Source: Winogradskyella eximia
GTDB lineage: Bacteria; Bacteroidota; Bacteroidia; Flavobacteriales; Flavobacteriaceae
Length of the DNA stretch: 64,000 nt
Reading direction: 5' to 3'
Assembly (NCBI RefSeq): GCF_003386165.1
Contig: NZ_QRDV01000009.1
Span: 124,001-188,000 of the forward strand
Position numbers and translations under genes: made by a program. Positions 20,242-30,148 of this stretch are shown in pieces. The notes below the pieces were generated by a model, which had not been told where the DNA came from, did not search any database, and worked only from the letters and a program-made list of their open reading frames with translations. How positions within the stretch are numbered: position 1 is the stretch's first letter; each line of letters opens with the position of its first letter.

Positions 20242-20955
20242 CTATTCTTCTTCGTCTCGAGGTTCAACGGCCTTAGTTAAAGAGGATGAGATAATACCTG
20301 TAGGTATTGCAACAATTCCCAAACCAATCATAAGAATAAAGAATGTAAAGATACGACCACCAACGGTAATTGGGTAAACATCACCATAACCAACTGTTGT
20401 TAAAGTAACAATAGACCACCAAAGACTTGAGAAGATGGAAGAAAAATGCTCTGGCTGTGCTTCGTTTTCAAAATAATAAATACCCACTGCCGCAAAATAA
20501 ATGAGCATAATAGTTATGATCAAAAAAAGGATAATCTGCTCTTTTGCTAGCTTCATAGCATTAACAAAATGCTTAATGGCTTTATTATAACGCACCAACT
20601 TAAAGAGACGAAACAAACGGAACATTCTTAGTAAACGTAAGGAACGTAAATCGATGCCGAAAGACAAATAAAATGGAAGAATAGCAAGAAAATCAACAAT
20701 CCCAAAAAAACTAAAAATAAATTTCGGTTTACTATCAGCCACATAAATACGTGCTAAATATTCAAAAGTAAAAATGACCACACAAAAGGCTTCAATAGCA
20801 TTTAAAACGACTCTTGTTTGTGGCTTTAAATCTGGTAACGTTTCAATAGAAAACGTAATTACAGAGAAAATAATTAAAAACTGAATAAAATAAGCAAAAC
20901 GCCTGCTTCGTTTGTTATCGTTAAGTTCTACAAGGTTTTTTAAATATGCTTTCAT
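20242..20955 (-). CDS. Voltage-gated potassium channel (ion transporter family)
   Basis: Six-helix channel subunit of 237 residues. The S4 segment carries Arg at about every third position (LRSLRLLRMFRLFRLFKLVR, about 103-122), the mark of a voltage sensor. The pore loop has the potassium selectivity filter TVGYGD (187-192), followed by S6 with Gly hinges. It should form a tetramer in the inner membrane. The short acidic C-terminal tail has no RCK domain. It lies 15 nt downstream of obg on the same strand and may be co-transcribed. Confidence 0.9.
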   Translation of the reverse strand: MKAYLKNLVELNDNKRSRRFAYFIQFLIIFSVITFSIETLPDLKPQTRVVLNAIEAFCVVIFTFEYLARIYVADSKPKFIFSFFGIVDFLAILPFYLSFGIDLRSLRLLRMFRLFRLFKLVRYNKAIKHFVNAMKLAKEQIILFLIITIMLIYFAAVGIYYFENEAQPEHFSSIFSSLWWSIVTLTTVGYGDVYPITVGGRIFTFFILMIGLGIVAIPTGIISSSLTKAVEPRDEEE

Positions 20956-20970
20956 ATTAATGCTTACACC

Positions 20971-21969
20971 CTAATCATTCAACATCTTCCAAAGTGTATC
21001 TTTTAACTCTGTTAGACCTTGTTGTGCTACAGAAGAAATAAACATATAATTAGCGTTAAGATCCTTATCTAGTATTGTTGATATTTCAGACTTTAATTCG
21101 TCATCCAACATATCGGATTTTGAGACTACAACAAAACGTTCCTTGTCTAACATTTCAGGGTTGTAACGTCTTAATTCGTCTTCTAATATTTCGTATTGCT
21201 CAACAATATCTTTGGCATCAGCAGGAATTAAAAATAGTAGAATTGAATTCCGTTCAATATGTCTTAAAAAGTAATAACCTAAACCTTTACCTTCAGCAGC
21301 ACCTTCAATTATCCCAGGAATATCTGCCATTACAAACGACTGAAAATCACGATACTCAACAATACCTAAATTTGGTTTTAGCGTTGTAAACTCGTAATCT
21401 GCAATCTTTGGTTTCGCAGAAGTTAACACAGAAAGTAAAGTCGATTTTCCTGCATTAGGAAATCCAACTAATCCAACATCTGCCAACACTTTAAGCTCTA
21501 AAGTAATATGTCTTTCTTCGAGTGGAATACCTGGTTGTGCATAACGCGGTGTTTGATTTACTGAGTTTTTAAAATGCCAGTTTCCTCGTCCACCCATACC
21601 ACCTTCGGCAACAATACGTTCTTCTCCTTCTTCTGTAATTTCAAACAGAATAGTATCGGTTTCAGAATCTCTTACAACCGTACCTAAAGGCACTTCAACA
21701 TACATATCTTCGCCATCAGCACCTGTACTTCTACCAGAACTACCATGCGATCCATGACCAGCTTTTACGTGTTTCTTAAATTTTAAGTGAATAAGTGTCC
21801 AAAGATTAGAGTTACCTCGGAGAATTACATGACCTCCTCGACCACCATCACCACCATCTGGCCCACCTTTAGCTATATATTTTTCGCGATGTAAATGGGA
21901 AGAGCCTTTACCTCCGTTTCCAGAAGATACATGCATTTTTACGTAGTCAACAAAATTTCCTTCAGTCAT
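20971..21969 (-). CDS. obg: Obg GTPase (ribosome assembly)
   Basis: Essential GTPase that binds the large ribosomal subunit. The N-terminal Obg fold has its Gly-rich loops ([25 protein letters not shown]). The G domain follows with G1 GFPNAGKST (about 168-176), switch region and G3 [16 protein letters not shown], and G4 SKSD. The product is 332 residues from the ATG at 21969, with no extra C-terminal domain. A second ATG two codons upstream (21975) is possible; [10 protein letters not shown] is the more usual start. Confidence 0.95.
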   Translation of the reverse strand: MTEGNFVDYVKMHVSSGNGGKGSSHLHREKYIAKGGPDGGDGGRGGHVILRGNSNLWTLIHLKFKKHVKAGHGSHGSSGRSTGADGEDMYVEVPLGTVVRDSETDTILFEITEEGEERIVAEGGMGGRGNWHFKNSVNQTPRYAQPGIPLEERHITLELKVLADVGLVGFPNAGKSTLLSVLTSAKPKIADYEFTTLKPNLGIVEYRDFQSFVMADIPGIIEGAAEGKGLGYYFLRHIERNSILLFLIPADAKDIVEQYEILEDELRRYNPEMLDKERFVVVSKSDMLDDELKSEISTILDKDLNANYMFISSVAQQGLTELKDTLWKMLND

Positions 21970-22047
21970 ATTCATTTCCCAACAAAGTGGGAATCTTATT
22001 AATTAAAATCTAAGCTGCAATTGATGAGATTCTTGCTATTGCAAAAA

Positions 22048-23157
22048 TTATAGTTTATCAAGCACAGTACCTAAACGCACTGTAATATCTTCAATACTAC
22101 CAACACCATCAACACCAAAATATTTATTTTGATCTGCGTAATAGTCTTTTAAAATAGCCGTTTTAGTATAATACTGCTTAATTCGGTTTCTTATAATATT
22201 TTCGTCAGAATCATCAGTTCTTCCGCTTGTTTTTCCTCTTTCGAGTAATCGTTCTACCAAGACCTCATCATCTACCTCTAAAGCAACCATGGCATTAATT
22301 TGAGAATCTTTATTTTCCATTAATTCATCTAATGCTTTTGCTTGTGCATTAGTTCTCGGAAAACCATCAAAAATAAAACCATTAGCTCCTGCATTTTTCT
22401 CCACCTCTTTACTTAACATATCTATAGTTACTTGATCTGGCACTAATTCTCCTTTATCCATAAAAGACTTAGCCAACATTCCTAAAGCAGTTTCGTTTTT
22501 AATATTAAACCTAAAAACGTCACCTGTAGAGATGTGTATTAAATCGTATTTCTCTTTTAGAAAATTAGCTTGTGTTCCTTTACCTGCTCCTGGAGGGCCA
22601 AATAGTACTATGTTTGTCATATGTTGTGTGGTTTTTAATTGATATACATCTGGTAAATCTCTTCCTAATCCATTATAATCAAGCCCATAACCAACGATGA
22701 ACTTATTAGGAATTTCCATACCTACGTAATGAAGTTTAAAATCTTTGTTATAAGCTTCAGGTTTATAAAACAAGGTTGCAATAATTAATTGCTTAACATT
22801 TTCATTTTTAAAAATGCGGTGAACCTCTTCTAACGTATTCCCTGAATCTATGATATCTTCTAAAATAACAACAGTTCTACCTGTTAAATCTTGAGTTAAA
22901 CCAATTAAGCGTTGAATATCTTCTGTAGACTTAACCCCTTCATAAGAGGCCAGTTTTATAAAAGTAACTTCGCATGGTTTTGGGTATTTTTTTACAAAAT
23001 CGCTTACTAGCATAAACGAGCCGTTTAATATGCCAATAAATACAGGCACCTCGTCACCCAAATCTGCAGCAATACCATCTACCATCGTTTGGACAGCAGT
23101 ATCAATTTCTTTTTCTGAAATGAACGGTTTAAAGTATAAATCGTGAAGCTTAATCAC
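22048..23157 (-). CDS. Hypoxanthine phosphoribosyltransferase-adenylate kinase fusion
   Basis: Bifunctional cytoplasmic enzyme. Residues 1 to about 177 are a phosphoribosyltransferase with the PRPP motif VVILEDIIDSGNTL, converting hypoxanthine or guanine to IMP or GMP. From Met180 on it is a complete adenylate kinase: P-loop GPPGAGKGTQ, NMP-binding ISTGDVFR, FDGFPRT and LERGKTSGRTDD lid. The start is GTG at 23157: no in-frame ATG lies before the stop four codons upstream, and the -7 box sits about 22 nt ahead. The internal ATG at 22620 could give free Adk. It is divergent from purK. Confidence 0.92.
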   Translation of the reverse strand: MIKLHDLYFKPFISEKEIDTAVQTMVDGIAADLGDEVPVFIGILNGSFMLVSDFVKKYPKPCEVTFIKLASYEGVKSTEDIQRLIGLTQDLTGRTVVILEDIIDSGNTLEEVHRIFKNENVKQLIIATLFYKPEAYNKDFKLHYVGMEIPNKFIVGYGLDYNGLGRDLPDVYQLKTTQHMTNIVLFGPPGAGKGTQANFLKEKYDLIHISTGDVFRFNIKNETALGMLAKSFMDKGELVPDQVTIDMLSKEVEKNAGANGFIFDGFPRTNAQAKALDELMENKDSQINAMVALEVDDEVLVERLLERGKTSGRTDDSDENIIRNRIKQYYTKTAILKDYYADQNKYFGVDGVGSIEDITVRLGTVLDKL

Positions 23158-23178
23158 TTTCTTGTTATTTTAGAATTG

Positions 23179-23186
23179 CAAAGATA
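23179..23186 (-). promoter_or_regulatory. -7 promoter box of hpt-adk
   Basis: TATCTTTG on the minus strand matches TAnnTTTG and lies 22 nt before the GTG start, giving a short leader. It faces away from the purK promoter in the same 160-bp gap. Confidence 0.6.
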
Positions 23187-23251
23187 CATATTTGATTGCT
23201 GTTTGAAGGATTTTTGATTTACGAATTTATAAGTATGTCTCATTTTTAGCG

Positions 23252-23259
23252 TATTTTTG
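23252..23259 (+). promoter_or_regulatory. -7 promoter box of purK-purE
   Basis: TATTTTTG on the plus strand matches TAnnTTTG, 66 nt upstream of the purK ATG. No TTG is found at the expected -33 spacing. No recognisable purine operator or riboswitch fold was seen in the remaining leader. Confidence 0.5.
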
Positions 23260-23324
23260 TTGTTGAAAAGCAGAATTTTTAATCTTAAATAAGATTCCCT
23301 TTTATATGGGAACAACAAAAATTG

Positions 23325-24479
23325 ATGAACTATTTTTCTTCAAAATTTAAACTCGGAATTCTTGGTGGTGGCCAACTTGGCAAAATGCTTTTATATGATA
23401 CACGTAAGTTTGACATTTATACTTGTGTCATAGATCCTAGTGCAGATGCACCATCACGCCTGGCTTGCGACGAATTTACCGTTGGCGACATCTTAGATTA
23501 CCAAACGGTTGTAGACTTTGGAAAGCACGTTGATGTATTAACTTTTGAAATTGAAAACGTTAATGTAGATGCCCTAGAAACTCTTGAAAAACAAGGTGTA
23601 AAAGTTTTTCCATCTTCTAAAACTTTGCGAACCATTCAAAATAAAGCCACACAAAAATTATTTTATCGCGATCATGATATTCCGACAGCAGATTTTTCAA
23701 GATTTGCATATACCTCTGAAATTGATGAAGCTGTAGATAATGGAGGTTTAAATTACCCTTTTGTATGGAAAAGTGCACGATTTGGTTATGATGGCACAGG
23801 TGTAAAAGTCGTTAGAAGTCTTTCTGACTTAACGGATTTACCAAATGTGGAATGTATTACGGAAAAGTTAATTCCGTTTAAAAATGAATTAGCGGTTATT
23901 GTTGCCAGAAATGAACAAGGGGATTTAAAAACCTATCCAGTAGTAGAAATGGAGTTTCATCCAGAAGCTAACCAGGTTGAATATGTTATTTGTCCTGCTA
24001 GAATTCCAGACACCATTGCTAAAAAAGCAGAACAAGTAGCGCTAAAAACGGCTGCTGCGTTTAAACATGTGGGTTTATTAGCTGTAGAAATGTTTCAGAC
24101 TGAAAATGATGACATCTTAGTAAACGAAGTCGCACCAAGACCTCATAATTCTGGGCATTATAGTATAGAAGGAAGCTACACCTCACAATTTGAACAACAG
24201 ATTAGATGTATTTTAGGTTTACCTCTTGGTAATACAGAAAGTAAAGTTGCTGGCGTGATGGTGAATCTTGTTGGTGCCGAAAATCATACCGGAAATGTAG
24301 TTTATAAAAACATTGAAAAAATTCTTGCAATGGATGGAGTAATACCACACATTTACGGAAAAAAGCAAACTAGACCTTTCCGTAAAATGGGCCATGTGAC
24401 CATTGTAAATAAAGATATCTCTGTGGCACGTGAGATTGCAGAACAAGTAAAACAAACAATCGAAGTAATTAGCGAATAA
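23325..24479 (+). CDS. purK: 5-(carboxyamino)imidazole ribonucleotide synthase
   Basis: ATP-grasp enzyme of de novo purine synthesis that carboxylates AIR to N5-CAIR. It shows the N-terminal LGILGGGQLGKML motif, the ATP-grasp core (PFVWKSARFGYDGTGV), and the closing NEVAPRPHNSGHYSIEGSYTSQFEQ signature. The start is placed at the ATG at 23325, as the codon before it is TTG. Length 384 residues, normal. purE follows 3 nt later, giving consecutive pathway steps. Confidence 0.96.
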   Translation: MNYFSSKFKLGILGGGQLGKMLLYDTRKFDIYTCVIDPSADAPSRLACDEFTVGDILDYQTVVDFGKHVDVLTFEIENVNVDALETLEKQGVKVFPSSKTLRTIQNKATQKLFYRDHDIPTADFSRFAYTSEIDEAVDNGGLNYPFVWKSARFGYDGTGVKVVRSLSDLTDLPNVECITEKLIPFKNELAVIVARNEQGDLKTYPVVEMEFHPEANQVEYVICPARIPDTIAKKAEQVALKTAAAFKHVGLLAVEMFQTENDDILVNEVAPRPHNSGHYSIEGSYTSQFEQQIRCILGLPLGNTESKVAGVMVNLVGAENHTGNVVYKNIEKILAMDGVIPHIYGKKQTRPFRKMGHVTIVNKDISVAREIAEQVKQTIEVISE

Positions 24480-24482
24480 ACA

Positions 24483-24962
24483 ATGAGTAAAGTAGCCATA
24501 ATAATGGGAAGCAAAAGCGATATGCCAGTAATGCAAGACGCTATAGATATATTAAACGGTTTTGATATTGAAATTGAAGTTGACATCGTTTCTGCACATA
24601 GAACACCTGAAAAATTATTCGACTTCAGTAAAAACGCTCATAAAAGAGGTATTAAAGTGATTATTGCTGGTGCTGGTGGAGCTGCACATTTACCAGGAAT
24701 GGTAGCCTCAATGTCTCCATTGCCTATTATTGGAGTGCCTGTAAAAAGCAGTAACTCAATTGATGGATGGGATTCTGTATTATCTATTTTACAAATGCCA
24801 GGAGGTGTGCCTGTAGCTACTGTGGCTCTTAATGGTGCGAAAAATGCTGGTATTTTAGCCGCTCAAATTATTGGGTGTTCAGACCAATGTGTTTTAGACA
24901 AAATAATGGTCTATAAAGAAGGATTAAAAGCTAAAGTTATCGATTCTGCTAAGGACCTATAA
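24483..24962 (+). CDS. purE: N5-CAIR mutase
   Basis: Class I PurE, which moves the carboxyl group of N5-CAIR to give CAIR. The start MSKVAIIMGSKSDMPVM carries the conserved GSxSD motif; SAHRTPE and GAGGAAHLPGM supply the active-site residues, and PVKS and GVPVATVA follow. 159 residues is typical. It follows purK in one operon. Confidence 0.96.
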   Translation: MSKVAIIMGSKSDMPVMQDAIDILNGFDIEIEVDIVSAHRTPEKLFDFSKNAHKRGIKVIIAGAGGAAHLPGMVASMSPLPIIGVPVKSSNSIDGWDSVLSILQMPGGVPVATVALNGAKNAGILAAQIIGCSDQCVLDKIMVYKEGLKAKVIDSAKDL

Positions 24963-24964
24963 AA

Positions 24965-24988
24965 AAGCCTCAACTCTCGTTAAGGCTT
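24965..24988 (+). terminator. Weak hairpin after purE
   Basis: AAGCCT (24965-24970) pairs with AGGCTT (24983-24988) just after the purE stop, with a partly paired loop. No T-run follows, so it may end or stabilise the purKE transcript only weakly. Confidence 0.4.
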
Positions 24989-25127
24989 CTAGCTATTAAT
25001 CAATCATACTTTAACATCATTTACTATGCAAAATATTACTGCAAAGTTACAAAATATCATACTAAAGGTTATCATAACTAAAAGTTAAAATTCGGATAAT
25101 CAAATACTTAATAGAAATTTCCAAATC

Positions 25128-27158
25128 ATGACAGTTCTTAATAAATCGTTTAACACACCTTATCATACAGCTCCGTTTTCAAAAATTAAATCAGCAGACT
25201 ATTTACCTGCATTTAAAAAAGGAATTGAAAACGCTAAAGCTGAAATTGACGCCATTACAGCAAACCTAGAAGATCCAACCTTTGAAAACACTATTGAAGC
25301 ATTAGATTTTTCGGGAGAAGAACTAGATCGCATATCTAGTATTTTCTTCAACTTAAACTCTGCTGAAACTAATGACGAGATTCAAAAAATAGCACAAGAG
25401 GTTTCACCTTTACTTTCAGAATTCAGTAATGACATTACGCTAAATGAAGAATTATTTAAACGTGTAAAGGCTGTTTACGATTCAAAATCTACTTTAGATT
25501 TAACCACAGAACAAGAAACACTTCTAGACAAAAAATATAAAGGGTTCTCTAGAAATGGTGCCAATTTACCAGAAGATAAAAAGGAAAAATTAAGAGCCAT
25601 TGATAAAGAATTAAGTCAGTTGAAATTAAAGTTTGGTGAGCATATATTAGCTGAGACTAATAAGTTTGAAATGTTACTCACCAACGAAGATGACATTTCA
25701 GGTTTGCCTGATGGTGCAAAAGAAGCAGCAAAACAATTGGCAGAAAGCAAAAACAAAGACGGTTGGTTAATTACATTAGATTACCCAAGTTACATTCCGT
25801 TTATGACTTATGCAGACAACAGAGAATTACGCAAACAACTGTCTATAGCGTTCGGAAGAAAAGGATTTCAAAATGATGAATTAGACAACCAAGACATTGT
25901 TCTTAAAATTGCGAAATTACGCTTTGATAGAGCTCAACTCTTAGGCTATAAATCTCATGCGCATTTTGTATTAGAGGAGCGAATGGCACAAACACCAGAA
26001 AAAGTGACGTCTTTTTTAAACGAATTATTAGACAAAGCAAAACCTGCTGCAAAAACAGAATTCAAAAAACTTGAAGATTTTGCAAAAGATTTAGATAACA
26101 TTGACCAATTACAAAAATGGGATTCTGGATATTATTCAGAAAAGTTGAAACAAAAATTATTCGACTTAGATGACGAACAATTGAAACCGTATTTTAAATT
26201 AGAAAACGTTATTGATGGAGCGTTTATGGTGGCCAATAAATTATTCGGATTACAATTTGAAGAAATTAATACCATAGATAAATACCACGAAGACGTTTTA
26301 ACATACAAAGTTACTGACAGTGAAGGTGAATTAGTATCTATATTCTATGCTGACTTTTTTCCAAGAGCAGGTAAAAGAAATGGTGCATGGATGACGTCTT
26401 ACAAACCTCAAATGATAAAAGAAGGTGTAAACGAAAGACCACACGTTTCTATAGTTTGTAATTTCACTAAACCAACAAAAAGTAAACCTTCATTATTAAC
26501 GTTTAATGAAGTTACCACCTTGTTTCACGAGTTTGGTCACGCGCTTCATGGTATGTTAGCCAACACAACCTATCCTAGTTTGTCTGGCACAAGTGTTTAC
26601 TGGGATTTTGTAGAATTACCAAGTCAAGTTTTAGAAAACTGGTGTTACGAAAAAGAAGCTTTAGAGTTATTTGCCACGCATTATGAGACAGGTGAAGTGA
26701 TTCCTATGGAACTGATTGATAAGATAAAAGCATCCTCTACGTTTCATGAAGGTATGCAAACCTTGCGTCAAATTAGTTTTGGCTTGTTAGATATGTCTTG
26801 GCATGGTATTGACCCTTCAGAAATTAAAGATGTAAAAACACATGAAGTTGAAGCCTTTGGAGACACAAGCTTATATCCTGATGTCGCTGAGAATTGCATG
26901 AGTACATCATTCTCTCATATTTTTCAAGGTGGTTATTCTTCTGGTTATTACAGTTACAAATGGGCCGAAGTTTTAGATGCAGATGCTTTTGAATACTTTA
27001 AAGAAGAAGGCATTTTTAATAAAGAAATTGCTCACAAATTTAAAACCTTTGTACTATCTCAAGGAGGAACAGAAGACCCAATGACTTTATATAAAAAGTT
27101 TAGAGGACAAGAACCAAAACCTGAAGCTTTATTACGACGCGCAGGATTAGTGAAGTAA
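25128..27158 (+). CDS. M3-family zinc oligopeptidase (Dcp/PrlC type)
   Basis: Metallopeptidase of the thimet-oligopeptidase clan; it degrades short peptides. The zinc motif is HEFGH at 467-471 (HExxH), with a third ligand Glu about 25 residues later (YWDFVELPSQ). No signal peptide is seen, so a cytoplasmic location is likely. The closing region (SHIFQGGYSSGYYSYKWAE) is typical. 676 residues is a normal length. The last 58 codons exist a second time downstream (30149-30328), with only synonymous differences. This marks the 3' end of this gene as the place where the next gene was inserted. Confidence 0.93.
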   Translation: MTVLNKSFNTPYHTAPFSKIKSADYLPAFKKGIENAKAEIDAITANLEDPTFENTIEALDFSGEELDRISSIFFNLNSAETNDEIQKIAQEVSPLLSEFSNDITLNEELFKRVKAVYDSKSTLDLTTEQETLLDKKYKGFSRNGANLPEDKKEKLRAIDKELSQLKLKFGEHILAETNKFEMLLTNEDDISGLPDGAKEAAKQLAESKNKDGWLITLDYPSYIPFMTYADNRELRKQLSIAFGRKGFQNDELDNQDIVLKIAKLRFDRAQLLGYKSHAHFVLEERMAQTPEKVTSFLNELLDKAKPAAKTEFKKLEDFAKDLDNIDQLQKWDSGYYSEKLKQKLFDLDDEQLKPYFKLENVIDGAFMVANKLFGLQFEEINTIDKYHEDVLTYKVTDSEGELVSIFYADFFPRAGKRNGAWMTSYKPQMIKEGVNERPHVSIVCNFTKPTKSKPSLLTFNEVTTLFHEFGHALHGMLANTTYPSLSGTSVYWDFVELPSQVLENWCYEKEALELFATHYETGEVIPMELIDKIKASSTFHEGMQTLRQISFGLLDMSWHGIDPSEIKDVKTHEVEAFGDTSLYPDVAENCMSTSFSHIFQGGYSSGYYSYKWAEVLDADAFEYFKEEGIFNKEIAHKFKTFVLSQGGTEDPMTLYKKFRGQEPKPEALLRRAGLVK

Positions 27159-27160
27159 TA
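26981..27160 (+). repeat. 180-bp direct repeat, copy A (3' end of the M3 peptidase gene)
   Basis: This copy is the functional 3' end of the oligopeptidase gene (codons from Asp619 to the stop, plus 2 nt). It matches 30149-30328 at 177 of 180 positions. Offset between copies is 3168 bp, and the T9SS type B gene is the only gene in between. The three mismatches all fall in third codon positions and are silent (Ser, Gly, Arg). Confidence 0.97.
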
Positions 27161-27288
27161 AGTTTTTAAGATATTATACCTTACTTAAATAAGTAATAAT
27201 AAAATTTACTAATATTAACTTTTTAAGTCGTTAGATTTCATTTTTTTTTTAACCTAAAATTCATTATCTTAAATTTTAATTTACATTA

Positions 27289-30066
27289 ATGATTTTCGGT
27301 TATTATTATAAAATATTTTTTTCTACTAATAAATTAGCTCAAATTCTACTATGCGTTTGTTGTATTTTTTTAGGTACAAGTCATGCTCAGAATGAATCTT
27401 CAAATTGGTATTTTGGATCGAATTCAGGATTAACTTTTAACACCTCACCTCCTTCGGCTCTCCAAGATAGTCAAATGAGTACAGGAGAAGGATGCGCTTC
27501 AGTTTCTGATTTTGCAGGTGAATTACTTTTTTATACTGACGGAAGAACTATTTGGAATCGCAATCATTCTGTAATGCTTAATGGTACAGATTTATTGGCC
27601 GACAATTCTGTTTCTCAAGCTACATTAATTATTTCAAAACCCAATAATCTAAACGTTTATTATGTTTTCACCATGGACAAACCTGTGTTTCTGCATAATA
27701 ACTTATACTACTCAGAGATTGATATGACCTTAGATAATGGACTAGGTGGTGTAACCGAGGTAAAAAATGTTTTAATTGCATCCGATGTAACAGAAATGCT
27801 TACATCACATAAAAGCGACAGTTTTGAGGGGCATTGGGTAGTTGCACATGAAATGTCTAACAACAAATATTTAACATTTAGAATAGACGAATTAGGTATA
27901 AACACAGAACCTATAATATCCTCTTCAGGTAGCAGCGCCGGAGGTTTTGGTCAATTAAAAATATCGCCTCAGGGAAATAAAATTGCTGCGACCTTATATA
28001 GTGTCACTGACAATATAAATGTTAGTTCTTTTAATGCTAATACTGGCGTAATTTCTAATTCAAAGACACTGGACCTGGGAAATAGGAATTCTTACGGATT
28101 AGAATTTTCACCTAATGGCTCTTTACTTTATGTGAGTTCAGGATTTGTAGCTACTCCATATATCGCACAATTTGATTTATCCGCAGGCACCACAAATGCA
28201 ATACAAGATTCTAAAACAGTTATTCATGGTAATTCACCAAGAGCTACCGGATCTATGCAACTTGGTATTGACGGAAAAATTTATATTTCTGCTATTCAAG
28301 ATAGCTACCTTGATGTTATAGATAACCCTAATGCATTAGGCATAGATTGTAATTATATTGAAAGTGCAATAAATCTTGGTTCCAATAGAGGCCAATATGG
28401 ACTGCCTCAATGGGTTGAAAGTATATTCTCTAATGAAATAATTACTGTTGAAACTACCTGCCCAGAAACAGTAGTTAACTTCACATTGAAACACAATAAC
28501 TTCGATTCGGTAATTTGGGATTTTGGAGACCCATCTTCTGGAGTTAACAATGTATCTTCTGATTTTAACCCTCAACATACATACCCTTCTTCAGGAACAT
28601 ATACTGCTAGTGCAACTATGCAAGCCAATGGAGGTGAATTTCAATATTCCAAAGACATTGTTGTTTTTACAAATCCTGAAACCACAGAGACTGTCCAGCT
28701 AATTCAATGTGATGATAATATGGACGGTTATGCCGCTTTCAATCTTACTGAAGCAAATGAAATAATTTCAGAATACAATGGTAGTCTCATTTTCACTTAC
28801 TATTTAAACGAAGAAGCGGCCAAATATGAAACTTTTGAATCTCAAATTACAGAAATTCTTAACTACACAAATAACAATCCGTTTAATGATATTGTTTATG
28901 CTAGGATTGAAAACACTAACGGATGTTACTCTATTGCAGAAATAAACTTAACCTTAAGTTCGAATCAATTTCCGCAAGCCAATATGCTTAATTACACAAC
29001 TTGTGATGATGATATTAGTGACATCGACCACACTGATGGTATTGCTACTTTCGACTTTAGTGACGCAACTGCTACTATAGAAAATTTGTTCTTAGACCAA
29101 GATGTAACTGTTTCTTATTATACAAACGAGCTAGATGCTTCATCTGAAAATGATAATATTTACAATATAAATGAGCATAGCAATAGCCTTTCTCCTTTTA
29201 TTCAGAATATTTGGGTACGTATTGATGGCACTGATAACAATAATTGTATTGGCTATGGCCATCTTATAACATTAACCGTAATACCTTCAAATATTGACGA
29301 GACTGACATATTAGATGAATATGTAATTTGTTACGATACAGATGAAAACATCATCAATACAGATTTAACCATTCATACAGAAATTAGTGCAGATAATTAT
29401 AAATTCCAATGGTATAATGGTTCTATGGATGATGTTGTTAATAATTCAAGCTCTACAATTCTAGTCGGAGCAGAAAATAATTATTACACACCAATGCACC
29501 ATGGTTTCTATACTGTACAGATAACAGATATTAATACAGGTTGTAATTTTTGGGACTCAACACATGTCATAGCATCCTACCCTCCTGAGAATATTAACAT
29601 AGAGCAAACTTCACCTTTTTTCTCAACCAAAAACTCAGTAATTGTAAATGCTATTGGCAGTGGAAACTATTTATACAAATTAGATTCAGGAGAATGGCAA
29701 TCAAGCAATATATTCTCTAATATACCTCCAGGAGAACATATAATCAGTGTTAAAGATGTTTTCGGTTGTGATGTTATTGAAAAATCATTTTCGTTAGTCG
29801 GCTTCCCAGTCTTTTTCACACCAAATGACGATGGTATTAATGATTTTTGGATGGTTAATTCTAGTGAGAATTTAGTAATCAAAAAGATTTTAATTTTTAA
29901 TAGATATGGTAAATTAATTACAGAATTAAAAGGTACTAACAGTTGGGATGGTACATATAATGGAAACCTCCTTCCAACCAACGATTATTGGTTCAGTATG
30001 ACATATTTTAATACTGAAGATTTTATTGAAAAGAAGTTCCTTGGTCATTTCACTCTGAAACGTTAA
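27289..30066 (+). CDS. T9SS type B sorting-domain surface protein
   Basis: 925 residues. A signal peptide follows a long N-terminal extension (hydrophobic about 17-30, cleavage after TSHAQ). The N-terminal part (about 38-380) looks like a beta-propeller-like region (SPNGSLLYVSSG, LGIDGKIYISAI). A PKD-type domain follows (about 395-450, VIWDFGDPSSG to HTYPSSGTYTASA), then less defined repeats with SPPxENINIEQ, and a C-terminal gliding-motility-associated type B domain from VFFTPNDDGINDFW to the last residue. Cargo of the T9SS; its role may be adhesion or matrix. It lies alone between the two copies of the 180-bp repeat, so it is probably a recent insertion. Confidence 0.87.
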   Translation: MIFGYYYKIFFSTNKLAQILLCVCCIFLGTSHAQNESSNWYFGSNSGLTFNTSPPSALQDSQMSTGEGCASVSDFAGELLFYTDGRTIWNRNHSVMLNGTDLLADNSVSQATLIISKPNNLNVYYVFTMDKPVFLHNNLYYSEIDMTLDNGLGGVTEVKNVLIASDVTEMLTSHKSDSFEGHWVVAHEMSNNKYLTFRIDELGINTEPIISSSGSSAGGFGQLKISPQGNKIAATLYSVTDNINVSSFNANTGVISNSKTLDLGNRNSYGLEFSPNGSLLYVSSGFVATPYIAQFDLSAGTTNAIQDSKTVIHGNSPRATGSMQLGIDGKIYISAIQDSYLDVIDNPNALGIDCNYIESAINLGSNRGQYGLPQWVESIFSNEIITVETTCPETVVNFTLKHNNFDSVIWDFGDPSSGVNNVSSDFNPQHTYPSSGTYTASATMQANGGEFQYSKDIVVFTNPETTETVQLIQCDDNMDGYAAFNLTEANEIISEYNGSLIFTYYLNEEAAKYETFESQITEILNYTNNNPFNDIVYARIENTNGCYSIAEINLTLSSNQFPQANMLNYTTCDDDISDIDHTDGIATFDFSDATATIENLFLDQDVTVSYYTNELDASSENDNIYNINEHSNSLSPFIQNIWVRIDGTDNNNCIGYGHLITLTVIPSNIDETDILDEYVICYDTDENIINTDLTIHTEISADNYKFQWYNGSMDDVVNNSSSTILVGAENNYYTPMHHGFYTVQITDINTGCNFWDSTHVIASYPPENINIEQTSPFFSTKNSVIVNAIGSGNYLYKLDSGEWQSSNIFSNIPPGEHIISVKDVFGCDVIEKSFSLVGFPVFFTPNDDGINDFWMVNSSENLVIKKILIFNRYGKLITELKGTNSWDGTYNGNLLPTNDYWFSMTYFNTEDFIEKKFLGHFTLKR

Positions 30067-30148
30067 TAATAGTACTATAATCCAATTAATTTATAAAGCT
30101 GAATTCTTGTTTTGAAAGAATCTCTATATTATTATATTTAAAATACGT

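Noticed and set aside
24219..24586. Overlapping minus-strand ORFs opposite purK and purE
   Set aside because: They are opposite well-supported enzymes; the translated sequences have no coherent domains.
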